Part shown: positions 1-7,115 of the stretch, one piece after another
How positions within the stretch are numbered: the first letter of the stretch is position 1
Layout: every line of letters starts with the position of its first letter
NCBI RefSeq assembly: GCF_021044885.1
Contig: NZ_JAJNOD010000004.1
Location: 124,001 to 188,000, forward strand
Length of the DNA stretch: 64,000 nucleotides
Direction: 5' to 3'
Source: Microbacterium nymphoidis
Lineage (GTDB): Bacteria > Actinomycetota > Actinomycetes > Actinomycetales > Microbacteriaceae
The notes under the pieces: generated by a model
What the model was told of the DNA's origin: nothing
The model's database searches: none
Seen by the model: only the letters and a program-made list of their open reading frames with translations
Position numbers and translations under genes: made by a program

Positions 1-2
1 CC

Positions 3-272
3 GTCGTCACGATCGAGGGGGAGGACTGCACTGACGCCTTCGTGCGCGGCGCGCACATCGTCGCCGAACGTGCGGTTGCTGCCGGGGTGACCCGTGCGGT
101 GCTCCAGGCACGCAGCCCCTCGTGCGGGGCGGGCACCATCTACGACGGGACGCACGCTGGCAAGCTCGTGCCCGGGGATGGGGTACTGGCCGCGCTGTTG
201 CGTTCGCGGGGGATCGCGGTGACGTCTGTGCGCGGGACCAGCCCGGAGAGCAGCGCGTCCGCGCCCGTGTGA
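3..272 (+). CDS. DUF523 family protein, 3' part (5' end outside window)
   Basis: The reading frame is open from the first bases of the window and ends at TGA 270-272, so only the C-terminal 89 residues are visible. They contain the DUF523 signature SPSCG followed by an IYDG.. segment and a GDGVLAALLRSRGI block, as in short bacterial DUF523 proteins of about 150 residues. The cysteines of the family suggest metal or cluster binding, but the molecular role is unknown. The first part of the protein, with other conserved cysteines, lies upstream. Family assignment is by motif; function is not claimed. Confidence 0.8.
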   Translation, partial: VVTIEGEDCTDAFVRGAHIVAERAVAAGVTRAVLQARSPSCGAGTIYDGTHAGKLVPGDGVLAALLRSRGIAVTSVRGTSPESSASAPV

Positions 273-400
273 TCCAGGTTTGATCCGAGCCGGTCCGTAC
301 TGGTGCATTCCCGGCAAGTCGCCGAGAAGGCGCCGCTGATCCGCCGCGAAGCACCCTGACGGGTGCAGAATGCGCCGAAATCATGCTCTACGCTCAGGCC
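273..400 (+). promoter_or_regulatory. Intergenic region with leaderless promoter for the TerC gene
   Basis: Only the -10-like TACGCT (389-394) six bases before ATG 401 can be supported. No clear terminator for the upstream DUF523 gene and no known riboswitch were recognised. Confidence 0.45.
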
Positions 401-1204
401 ATGGAGTTCGACTTACCCCTGTCCCCAGATCTCATCGCCGTCTTCCTGGCCCTGTTTCTGCTCGAGGTGGTGCTCGGTGTCGACAATGTGATCTTCATCT
501 CCATCCTCGCGGGCAAGCTGCCGCAACATCAGCAGGCACGGGCGCGCAAGCTCGGTCTCACCCTCGCCATGCTGATGCGCATCGTGCTCATCTTCTTCGC
601 GGGCTGGATCATCACGCTCACCAACGATCTGTTCCACATCGGCACCCTCGGCTTCTCCGTGAAGGACCTGATCCTGATCGCGGGTGGACTCTTCCTGCTG
701 TTCAAAGCGGTGCAGGAGATCCATCACAAGCTGGAGGGCGATGACACCGAGGTCCACGGACCCGGCGTCGTGGCGACCACCTTCGGCGCCGTCATCGTCC
801 AGATCCTCGCGCTCGACCTGGTGTTCTCGCTGGACTCGGTCATCACCGCCGTCGGGATGACCGCGAACATGATCGTCATCATCGCCGCGGTGCTCATCTC
901 GTTCACGATCATGCTGTTCGCGTCCGGCGCCATCTTCGCGTTCGTGAACCGTCATCCCACGGTGAAGATGCTGGCTCTGTCGTTCCTCCTGCTGATCGCG
1001 GTGTTCCTGATCGCCGAGGGATTCGGCATCAAGATCGACAAGGCGCTGATCTACGGTCCGATGGCCTTCGCCATCCTGGTGGAGACGCTGAACCTCGCCG
1101 CGCGAGCCCGTTCCGACAAGCGCCGGGCGGCGAGGGCCGAACACGGGGATGACGCCGGTGGACGCTCCAGCCTGGAGGCGGCGCCGGACGGCGCCACCTC
1201 CTGA
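401..1204 (+). CDS. TerC family integral membrane protein
   Basis: A polytopic membrane protein of 267 residues with about seven hydrophobic segments. It carries the TerC-family acidic motifs inside membrane segments: GVDNVIF near the N-terminus and FSLDSVITA in the middle. Relatives (TerC, Alx, YkoY) are linked to manganese or other metal export and tellurite resistance; the substrate here is an inference from the family. An ATG 18 bases upstream is also in frame, but TACGCT at 389-394 sits exactly six bases before ATG 401, the geometry of a leaderless start, so 401 is preferred. The tail is basic then acidic and probably cytoplasmic. No manganese-riboswitch core was recognised upstream. Confidence 0.85.
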   Translation: MEFDLPLSPDLIAVFLALFLLEVVLGVDNVIFISILAGKLPQHQQARARKLGLTLAMLMRIVLIFFAGWIITLTNDLFHIGTLGFSVKDLILIAGGLFLLFKAVQEIHHKLEGDDTEVHGPGVVATTFGAVIVQILALDLVFSLDSVITAVGMTANMIVIIAAVLISFTIMLFASGAIFAFVNRHPTVKMLALSFLLLIAVFLIAEGFGIKIDKALIYGPMAFAILVETLNLAARARSDKRRAARAEHGDDAGGRSSLEAAPDGATS

Positions 1205-1255
1205 CCGAGTCGCTGAGGCGACCGCCCGCGCCGGCGTGGCTCGGGCGGTCGCCTC

Positions 1256-2470
1256 TTACCGTCTGCGCGGGTGTCCATCCGGTGAGGGCGCCGGCTCATC
1301 GGCGACCACGTAGTTGTACAGGTCGTTGTTGCGCGTGTCGGTCATCGCGCCACGCAGGAACACCGGCAGCATCGCATCGCGCAGCCATCGCGTGAGCCGG
1401 GTGCGCGGAACGCGCTTGTTGCGGTTGATGGACGCCGCGTACGCGACGACCTTCTCGGCGCGCGGCTGACGACGCTGCTGGTAGCGCGCGAACGCATCCG
1501 GGAACCCACCCGTGCGGAGGCACTGCGCGAGGGTCGCGGCGTCCTCGAGGGCCAATGAGGCTCCCTGCCCCGCGCTCGGCGACGTGGCGTGGACGGCATC
1601 GCCGAGTGCCACCACCCGGCCACGGTGCCAGGAGGGCACGTGCGTCAGCTCGTAGACGCCGTATGCGCCGACCGCTCCGACGACGCCGTCGAGGATTTGC
1701 GGCACGGGGTACGGGTCGTTTCGATGGGCATCGCGCAATTCGGCCAGGATCTCGTCGCGCGGCCAGGTGCGCAGCGCTTCGCGGTCGATCTCCTCGTGCG
1801 TGGGGTTGGCGAACCAGTACACGGTGGCGTCCTCGCGTACGAGGTATCCGAAGAAGCCGTGCTCGCCGAACACCATCGTCTGCGCGTCCGGGGTGGGCTG
1901 CAGCCCCTCCACCCGCGCGAACCCGCCGACGCTGAGGAGTCCCGCATAGCGTGGCTCCGGGGCGTGCGGATCGATCCAGCGCCGCGTCACCGAGCCGACG
2001 CCATCGCAGCCGATGAGGATGTCGCCCACAGCGGAGGTGCCGTCGGCGAAGTGCGCCGTCACGGCATCGGGGCCCTCCTCAATGCGCTCGAGGCGAGTGC
2101 CCCATCGCGTCGGGATCTGGGCGGCTTCGGCGGCCTCACGCAGCACGAGATTCAGCCACTCGCGCCGCACGACCGCGCTTCCGCGTTCGGGCTCGCCGGC
2201 GGGGCCGTTGGGCACGGTGGCCAGGAGCTGTCCTCTCGCGCCGCGCATGTGCATGTACGGGCAGTGATGGGCATCGCTCAGCAGTCGTTCGCGTACGCCG
2301 AGTGTCTCCAGCACCGCCAGACCGTTCGTCGCGACGTTGAGGAACAGGCCACCGAACGCGTCCGGCTCGCGTCGTGATTCGAACAGCTCGACCTCCCATC
2401 CGTCGCGCTGGAGGAACAGCGCCATGGCGGGCCCCACCACGCCGCCGCCGATGATGAGTGCCTTCGGCAT
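1256..2470 (-). CDS. FAD-dependent monooxygenase (PHBH-like flavoprotein)
   Basis: A 404-residue class A flavoprotein monooxygenase. The N-terminal Rossmann motif IIGGGVVGPAMA binds the FAD ADP moiety. The second FAD motif, GDAVHATSPSAGQGAS, lies about two-thirds along, followed by LALEDAATLA, as in the UbiH/PHBH family. Such enzymes hydroxylate or epoxidise small organic molecules using NAD(P)H and O2; the substrate cannot be read from sequence. It is transcribed divergently from a MarR regulator across an 80-bp region with inverted repeats, so control by that regulator, probably relieved by a substrate or phenolic ligand, is likely. The translation start is ATG 2470, with an AAGGG upstream on the minus strand. 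Confidence 0.85.
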   Translation of the reverse strand: MPKALIIGGGVVGPAMALFLQRDGWEVELFESRREPDAFGGLFLNVATNGLAVLETLGVRERLLSDAHHCPYMHMRGARGQLLATVPNGPAGEPERGSAVVRREWLNLVLREAAEAAQIPTRWGTRLERIEEGPDAVTAHFADGTSAVGDILIGCDGVGSVTRRWIDPHAPEPRYAGLLSVGGFARVEGLQPTPDAQTMVFGEHGFFGYLVREDATVYWFANPTHEEIDREALRTWPRDEILAELRDAHRNDPYPVPQILDGVVGAVGAYGVYELTHVPSWHRGRVVALGDAVHATSPSAGQGASLALEDAATLAQCLRTGGFPDAFARYQQRRQPRAEKVVAYAASINRNKRVPRTRLTRWLRDAMLPVFLRGAMTDTRNNDLYNYVVADEPAPSPDGHPRRR

Positions 2471-2502
2471 GATCGCCCTTCGATAGAGTGAACTGAGCAG
2501 AA

Positions 2503-2540
2503 GAGAGTCTCGTTCGCAGAGTCTCTCGGATTTAGAGAGA
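2503..2540. promoter_or_regulatory. Candidate MarR operator between monooxygenase and MarR genes
   Basis: The divergent region carries the inverted repeat TCTCTC (2522-2527) / GAGAGA (2535-2540) with a 7-base spacer. It also has a direct repeat AGAGTCTC at 2504-2511 and 2518-2525, 14 bases apart. MarR proteins usually bind palindromes in the promoter they share with a divergent target, so this is a plausible site; binding is inferred. Confidence 0.5.
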
Positions 2541-2550
2541 ATAGCAGACG

Positions 2551-3024
2551 ATGAATAACGATGCCCGTCGTGCCGACGCGATTGTGCGTCAGGCGGAAGC
2601 CATGCGTGACTTCCAGGCGCGATCGGTGGTGTTCCAGGATGCCGTGGCGCGTTCTGTCGGACTCAACGGCACCGATGTGCAGGCGGTCGGCCTCCTTCTC
2701 GGCGAGGGACCCGCGACGCCCGGTGAGCTGGCGGCGCGCACCGGGCTGACATCCGGCGGTGCGGTGACGGCGATGATCGACCGGCTTGAGCGGGCGGGGT
2801 ATGTGACCCGCTCGCGGGATGAGTCGGATCGACGCCGGGTCATCGTTGCGGCTGATGCCGACGCGCTGATGGCCGACCTCGGTCCGGTATACGCGCGAGT
2901 GTCGGAGCTCTGGGGGGAGTACCTTGACACGCTGAGCGTGGAGCAGGTGGAGTTCGCCGCCGCGTTGTTGCAGGCCGCGGCCGATGTGAACCGCCGCGCC
3001 GTGGAGGAGATCCGGCGCGGCTGA
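2551..3024 (+). CDS. MarR family transcriptional regulator
   Basis: A 157-residue protein with the MarR winged-helix layout: an N-terminal dimerisation helix, then LLGEGPATPGELAARTGLTS as the helix-turn-helix, a recognition helix around AVTAMIDRLERAGYV, and the wing TRSRDESDRRRVIV, where the DxR motif of MarR wings is visible. The C-terminal helices complete the dimer interface. It lies divergent to the FAD monooxygenase, so it most likely represses that gene and itself through the palindromes between them. The ligand is unknown. Confidence 0.9.
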   Translation: MNNDARRADAIVRQAEAMRDFQARSVVFQDAVARSVGLNGTDVQAVGLLLGEGPATPGELAARTGLTSGGAVTAMIDRLERAGYVTRSRDESDRRRVIVAADADALMADLGPVYARVSELWGEYLDTLSVEQVEFAAALLQAAADVNRRAVEEIRRG

Positions 3025-3056
3025 CTCGCGCCGCCGGCACTGGCTACCCTCGTGTC

Positions 3057-3407
3057 ATGGACATGCAGACGGTCACCCTGCTCGTATCGCTCGCCGCACT
3101 CGCCATCTCGCTGCTCGCGCTGACGACTGCGGCCCGGGCGTCCCGGCGCCGCGACGACAGTGCGAGCCGGACGCTTCCGAGTGGCGCTGTGCTCAACCCG
3201 GGAGTGAGTAGCGCACCCCCGGCGATCCATTCGGCACCCTCCGTCGGGGCTGCGACGAGCGATAGCACATTCGAAGTGCCGGCTGACGTCGTCGAACTGG
3301 TGCGGCGGGGGGAGAAGATCCAGGCGATCAAGGCGTTGCGTGATGCGCATCCGGGCCTCGGTCTCGCTGAGGCCAAGCGCGCCGTGGATGCCCTGTCTCA
3401 GCTCTGA
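3057..3407 (+). CDS. Small membrane protein with ribosomal L7/L12 C-terminal-like domain
   Basis: A 116-residue protein. Residues about 5-27 form one hydrophobic membrane segment followed by RASRRR, a likely cytoplasmic stop-transfer. A low-complexity linker follows, then about 40 residues (VPADVVELVRRGEKIQAIKALRD ... LGLAEAKRAVDAL) that match the L7/L12 C-terminal fold, where the IK.lR and GLxEAK positions are conserved. The domain in L12 recruits translation GTPases; in membrane proteins its role is unknown. TACCCT at 3045-3050 is six bases before the ATG, giving a leaderless start. It stands alone between the MarR gene and the SipW operon. Confidence 0.75.
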   Translation: MDMQTVTLLVSLAALAISLLALTTAARASRRRDDSASRTLPSGAVLNPGVSSAPPAIHSAPSVGAATSDSTFEVPADVVELVRRGEKIQAIKALRDAHPGLGLAEAKRAVDALSQL

Positions 3408-3432
3408 TCAACAGTTTTCGGGCGGTGATCGT

Positions 3433-3465
3433 CCCCTGCATTGTGCGCGTTGCACAATGCAGGGG
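3433..3465. terminator. Perfect 14-bp hairpin after the L7/L12-like gene
   Basis: CCCCTGCATTGTGC (3433-3446), loop GCGTT, and GCACAATGCAGGGG (3452-3465) form a perfect stem 25 bases after the stop codon. There is no U-tract, as is common in high-GC terminators. It probably ends the upstream transcript and insulates the surface operon. Confidence 0.65.
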
Positions 3466-3493
3466 ATTCGATGGGGGAAGCGGGAGACATGTC

Positions 3494-3507
3494 GCACGAA
3501 CTCGTGC
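3494..3507. promoter_or_regulatory. Palindrome GCACGA-AC-TCGTGC upstream of surface operon
   Basis: GCACGA (3494-3499) and TCGTGC (3502-3507) form a palindrome with only two bases between arms. It is too tight for an RNA loop and therefore better read as a possible dimeric regulator site for the operon that begins at 3626. No binding protein is identified. Confidence 0.35.
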
Positions 3508-3525
3508 ACAATTACCGGAAGCTCC

Positions 3526-3622
3526 CCGCGCGAAACCTTTGGGCGACCCACCCGGAGGGGAAGATCCGAGAGGTTCTGGGTGAGGGGTGCGCGGAAACTC
3601 CCCTACTCCGAGAACCCGAGGA
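3526..3622 (+). promoter_or_regulatory. Possible structured 5' leader of the SipW surface operon
   Basis: The leader has an outer pairing CCGCGC (3526-3531) with GCGCGG (3589-3594). Inside it AACCT (3534-3538) can pair with AGGTT (3571-3575), and CACCC (3549-3553) with GGGTG (3578-3582), which would make a pseudoknot. An alternative pairing, GGTTCT (3572-3577) with AGAACC (3611-3616), lies next to the ribosome-binding purines CGAGGA at 3617-3622. The two pairings exclude each other. No known riboswitch class was recognised; this is an inference from complementarity only. Confidence 0.3.
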
Positions 3623-3625
3623 ATC

Positions 3626-4225
3626 ATGAAGAAACTCACCAAGGCCGCTATCGCGGCCGCCGCCGGCACGGCGCTGCTGCTGGGCGCCGGCGGAACGCTC
3701 GCCTCCTGGAACGCATCGGTCAACGCGGGCGGGGCCACCATCACCGCCGGTGACCTCGCCTTCGTCGAAACGGCCCCCACCGGCACCTGGCAGGTCAAGA
3801 AGAACGCGGCCGCGACCGCGGTGGCCATTGCGGACATCAGCACGTTCCGGGCCGTCCCCGGCGACATCCTCATCTATACGTCCACCGCGACCGTGCGTGC
3901 CCGAGGCGACAACCTCAGCTTCACGGTGGGCCTCACCCCCGGCTCGATCACCGGTGCGACGGCATCGGCCGCTGATACCGCGCTCGCGGCGACCCTCTCC
4001 GGTGCGGTGACCTATGCAGTCTCCAGCACCGCCCCCGGCGTGACAGTGACGAACAACTCGTTCACGATCACGAACGTCGGCGCGGCCGAGAAGACCTACC
4101 CGGTCACCGTGACCGCCACCATCACCTGGCCGTTCGGCACATCGGGTTCCGACAACGCGAACAAGACCGGCGCAGTGAACCTGTCGCAGTTCGCCGTCCT
4201 CGTCAACCAGGTCGCAGCCTCCTGA
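3626..4225 (+). CDS. SipW-type (alternate signal peptide) exported protein, TasA/camelysin-like
   Basis: A 199-residue exported protein. After MKKLTKAAIAAAAGTALLLG the segment GGTLASWNASVNAGGATITAG matches the SipW-cognate signal class, in which a glycine-rich core runs into an A.W motif and a later ITAG strand instead of an AXA cleavage site. The remainder is Thr/Ser/Ala-rich beta-strand sequence without cysteine, as in TasA-like fibre subunits. It is the first gene of the operon and precedes an 11-bp hairpin, which suggests it is the most abundant product. ATG 3626 is preferred over an upstream in-frame ATG because CGAGGA lies just ahead and the signal peptide begins here. A matching peptidase lies at 7112. 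The fibre role is inferred. Confidence 0.75.
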   Translation: MKKLTKAAIAAAAGTALLLGAGGTLASWNASVNAGGATITAGDLAFVETAPTGTWQVKKNAAATAVAIADISTFRAVPGDILIYTSTATVRARGDNLSFTVGLTPGSITGATASAADTALAATLSGAVTYAVSSTAPGVTVTNNSFTITNVGAAEKTYPVTVTATITWPFGTSGSDNANKTGAVNLSQFAVLVNQVAAS

Positions 4226-4232
4226 TCGGACG

Positions 4233-4264
4233 CGGGTGCCGCCGACGCAATGCGGCGGCACCCG
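4233..4264 (+). terminator. Intra-operon hairpin after the first surface gene
   Basis: CGGGTGCCGCC (4233-4243) and GGCGGCACCCG (4254-4264) form a perfect 11-bp stem with a 10-base loop, starting 8 bases after the stop codon of the first gene and ending 10 bases before the next ATG. It may act as a partial terminator or a 3' stabiliser that raises the first gene over the rest of the operon. Confidence 0.6.
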
Positions 4265-4274
4265 GGCAGCGCAG

Positions 4275-4901
4275 ATGACGACCGCTGAGCACACCAACAC
4301 CACGGCCGTCCCCGCCCGGGGCGTGTCGCGACGCAGCGAGCGCGCTCGACGCGCGGTCGCTGCTCGCCGCGCCCGCAGGCGCTCCGCCGGTGTGCTCACC
4401 GCATTCGTCGGCGCGGGTGTCGTGCTCGGACTCGCCGGTGTCGGCGGCACGTATTCCTTCCTCACCGCGCAGATCACCGCACCGGCGAGCGTGGTGAAGG
4501 CGGGATCGCTGAGCCTCACCGTGGACGGCGCACAGAGCGCCGCACTGGCGGCCCTCCAGCTCGCACCGAACGTCTGGCAACTGCGTTCCGTGACCGTCAT
4601 GAACACCGGGGACGCGCCGGCCGCCCTGACCGCCTCGGCAGCGATCACGAGTGCCGATCCGATCTCGGCCGACGCTGTGGTGCGCCTCACGACGGTGCCC
4701 TTCGGCTCCACGTGCGTGGCGGGGGGAGTCGTGCCGACCGCCCCGCTCTCCGGATTCAGCGGCGGGCTGGGATCCCTCGCACCGGGAGAGCGCACCGTGG
4801 CCTGCCTCGAGGTCGGGCTCCGCCCGGCGACCCCGCCCGATCGCAGCGGTCAGGCAATCGCCTTCCAGCTGACCATCACCGCACAGCAGCAGGCGGGGTG
4901 A
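4275..4901 (+). CDS. Second SipW-type exported protein
   Basis: A 208-residue protein with a long basic N-terminal stretch (RRSERARRAVAARRARRR), a hydrophobic core, and then GVGGTYSFLTAQ followed by VVKAGSLSLTVDG. This GgTYsf...aGsL.L pattern is the hallmark of SipW-cognate signal peptides. The mature part looks like an immunoglobulin-like beta domain with a VTVMNTGDAPAAL segment, a common way for such surface proteins to describe an ordered strand pair. Two cysteines occur late in the chain (TCVAGG and VACLEVG). ATG 4275 is chosen over 4236 because the latter lies inside the hairpin. It is probably a minor or accessory subunit of the assembly encoded by the operon. Confidence 0.7.
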   Translation: MTTAEHTNTTAVPARGVSRRSERARRAVAARRARRRSAGVLTAFVGAGVVLGLAGVGGTYSFLTAQITAPASVVKAGSLSLTVDGAQSAALAALQLAPNVWQLRSVTVMNTGDAPAALTASAAITSADPISADAVVRLTTVPFGSTCVAGGVVPTAPLSGFSGGLGSLAPGERTVACLEVGLRPATPPDRSGQAIAFQLTITAQQQAG

Positions 4902-4905
4902 ATCC

Positions 4906-6369
4906 ATGACCGCTTCGCATCGCCGCTCTCGCACCTGGATCGCCTTCGGTGTGGCGTTGCTCACGGTGCTCTTCACCGGCGTCGCGAGCACGTCGATCGC
5001 CTCATGGACGACCGCGGTCCCGGTGACCGGCACCGTCACGACGACGCGCGTCGCGATCACCCAGCAGGGGTTCGGGGCGCTCTCGGCCACCTACCTGAAC
5101 AGCTCGATCAATCCGCTCGCGGCAGACTTCGAGGGCCCGGGCCTCGCCAGCACGGGTGTGTTCACCGTGACCAACACCGGCGCCGCCGCCGGAGCGGTCA
5201 CCGTCAGCCTCACGGCGGGAACCGGCGCGCTCGGCACCGTGCTGAACAGGACGGTCTGGCCCGTCAGCCAGTCGGCCGATTGCACGCCCCAGGCCGCCGT
5301 CGGCTCCCCGATCTCGACGATCGGGACGACGTGGGCATCGGGCGGCTCCTTCACCACGGGCTCGCTCGGAGCGGGCGCTTCCGCGATCTTCTGCGTGCGA
5401 TCGTTCGCCGACCGCGCGGCGCTGGCGAATACGAGCGGTACCCAGACCGTGTCGGCGAATCTGTCTGCAACGCTCGCCGCCGCGGGATGGACCACCGCGC
5501 CCGCAACCGACACGCTGACTCTGAAGACGGCGGCCGTCTATCCCCTCACGGCGACGATCACCCCCGACAACAGCCAGCTCGGGTGGATGATGCTCCGGCT
5601 GGCGAGCGATCCGGCCACCTGTCTCCAGATGGCCAATGACGGGGGCGTCGGAGCTGCGGTCAACCTCGGCCCCTGCCGCGCCGCAGGTCAGACGAAGCCC
5701 TACACGCGCTCGATCTGGCAGCTGACGGGGGCCATCGCCAACAACACGGTGCTCACGATGCGTCCCGGAACGGCCACCACCGCCCGTCTGGCCGCCGCCG
5801 CGGACGGGAGCGTGAGCCCGGCCGCCGCGAACGCCGTGCTCGGCGCCGGCGGCAGCGCTCAGAACCAGCGCTGGTTCGTGCAGGAGCGACAAGCGCAGCA
5901 GTACCAGCTGGTCTCGATGCTCAACGGCAAGTGTCTGGGCATGGTGTCGGGGGCGGGGCGGCTGGTCGACTGCACTGATCCGGCAGTCGTCGTGCTGACC
6001 ACACCCGAGGCGATCGCACCGAGCGCCGGACTCGGGCTGCTCGGTCTGAACATCTCGGCGATCCTCGACGTCGGTGCGGTCCGGGCGACATCGACGGCGC
6101 CGGGCTACAAGGTGCAGATCGCGAACTCCGCGAACCCCACCAGCTGGAACTCCTGCGTTCTGCTCGGACTCGGCCAAGCAGTCGTACAGCCCGGCAGCAG
6201 CTCGGTGTCGTGCGTGATGCTGCTCACGGCGGGTCAGGCCAACTACATCCGGGTCACCGATGCCGGCTCGGACAGCGACATCATCATGCAGTTCGTCACG
6301 AAACTCACCTGTACGAACCTCATCACCCTCGTCTGCTCGGATCCGACGGTGGATCAGGTGAGGCGATGA
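4906..6369 (+). CDS. SipW-type exported protein with ricin-B-like lectin region
   Basis: A 487-residue secreted protein. Its N-terminus has a hydrophobic core ending in STSIASWTTAVPVTGTVTTT, again the SipW-type A.W...G pattern. Residues about 35-210 form a beta-rich region with a VFTVTNTGAAAG strand motif like the preceding gene. Residues about 225-360 resemble a ricin-B beta-trefoil: CLQMANDGG with NLGPC, a QRWFVQE segment (QxW), then KCLGMVSGAGRLVDC, the paired-cysteine repeats of that fold. The C-terminal 100 residues are cysteine-containing and unassigned. Lectin-like glycan binding is plausible but only two trefoil repeats are clear. It starts 4 bases after the previous stop and overlaps the next gene by ATGA. 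Confidence 0.7.
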   Translation: MTASHRRSRTWIAFGVALLTVLFTGVASTSIASWTTAVPVTGTVTTTRVAITQQGFGALSATYLNSSINPLAADFEGPGLASTGVFTVTNTGAAAGAVTVSLTAGTGALGTVLNRTVWPVSQSADCTPQAAVGSPISTIGTTWASGGSFTTGSLGAGASAIFCVRSFADRAALANTSGTQTVSANLSATLAAAGWTTAPATDTLTLKTAAVYPLTATITPDNSQLGWMMLRLASDPATCLQMANDGGVGAAVNLGPCRAAGQTKPYTRSIWQLTGAIANNTVLTMRPGTATTARLAAAADGSVSPAAANAVLGAGGSAQNQRWFVQERQAQQYQLVSMLNGKCLGMVSGAGRLVDCTDPAVVVLTTPEAIAPSAGLGLLGLNISAILDVGAVRATSTAPGYKVQIANSANPTSWNSCVLLGLGQAVVQPGSSSVSCVMLLTAGQANYIRVTDAGSDSDIIMQFVTKLTCTNLITLVCSDPTVDQVRR

Positions 6370-7115
6370 GGCCGCATCGCGGACGCCGGCTGGTGCCGGC
6401 TGCGGCGATGTCGGCGATGGCGGTCGCGGCGATGCTGGTCATCGCACCGGCGGTCGCGCGCGCGTCCCCGTCATCCGATGCCGGGCCGCTGGAGATCTCC
6501 CATGACGGCGTCACTTTCACGGTGGACGGCGACGAGCCGCTGTTCGACGCCATCGACCGCGTCGTTCCCGGGGACCGCCTCGCCGAGAGGCTCTGGGCGC
6601 GAAGCGCTGCCCCGACGGAGGGTCGTCTGGGCGTCCAGCTCACCGACGTGACGGCCGATGACCTCGCGCTCTCCCGGGCGATCAGCATCGCAGTGAGCGT
6701 GGACGGCGTACCGGTCGGCTCGGTCACCCTCGCCGATGCGGACGGCGGGTGCATGGTGATCGACGACTCGACCCTGCTCCAGCCGGGAGAGACCGCCCGC
6801 ATCGACGCCGAGCTCACCGTGTCCGCTGCGCTCGGGGGCCCCTCGCTGCCGGGCGGGCAGGACGGGAGCGTGGGCTTCGAAGTGCGTCTGACTCTCACTG
6901 ACTCCGCCATGCCCGAAAGCGGACCGGGCCCGTGTCGCACCGCGCCGACGGCGACGCCCTCCCGCACCGCGCCGACCGGCGTGCCGTCGACATCCCCGGC
7001 GGGGCCCGGCACGCTCCCGGCGACCGGTGTCACGTCGTTGGTGCTGGTTGCCGTGGCCGCGCTCGCCGCGACGGTGGCCGGCGCAGCCATGCACCGTAGC
7101 CGGAGGACGCGATGA
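6366..7115 (+). CDS. LPXTG-anchored cell-surface protein
   Basis: A 249-residue protein with a conventional Sec signal peptide (MRPHRGRR, hydrophobic core, then VARA before the mature SPSSDAG), a beta-rich middle, a Thr/Pro/Ser linker (TAPTATPSRTAPTG) and the C-terminal sorting signal LPATG, followed by a hydrophobic helix and the basic tail HRSRRTR. This is a complete substrate for a class of sortase that must be encoded elsewhere, since none lies in this window. It shares ATGA overlaps with both neighbours, so it is translationally coupled to the lectin-like protein and the peptidase. It may be the wall anchor for the SipW-processed proteins; that is an inference from context. Confidence 0.8.
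   Translation: MRPHRGRRLVPAAAMSAMAVAAMLVIAPAVARASPSSDAGPLEISHDGVTFTVDGDEPLFDAIDRVVPGDRLAERLWARSAAPTEGRLGVQLTDVTADDLALSRAISIAVSVDGVPVGSVTLADADGGCMVIDDSTLLQPGETARIDAELTVSAALGGPSLPGGQDGSVGFEVRLTLTDSAMPESGPGPCRTAPTATPSRTAPTGVPSTSPAGPGTLPATGVTSLVLVAVAALAATVAGAAMHRSRRTR

Noticed and set aside
273..400. Manganese (yybP-ykoY) riboswitch before the TerC gene
   Set aside because: TerC genes often have it, but I do not see the conserved core bases, and the gene seems leaderless.
3433..3622. A known riboswitch class in the SipW leader
   Set aside because: I compared it by eye with c-di-GMP, c-di-AMP and other common classes and found no matching core. Only the competing pairings remain.
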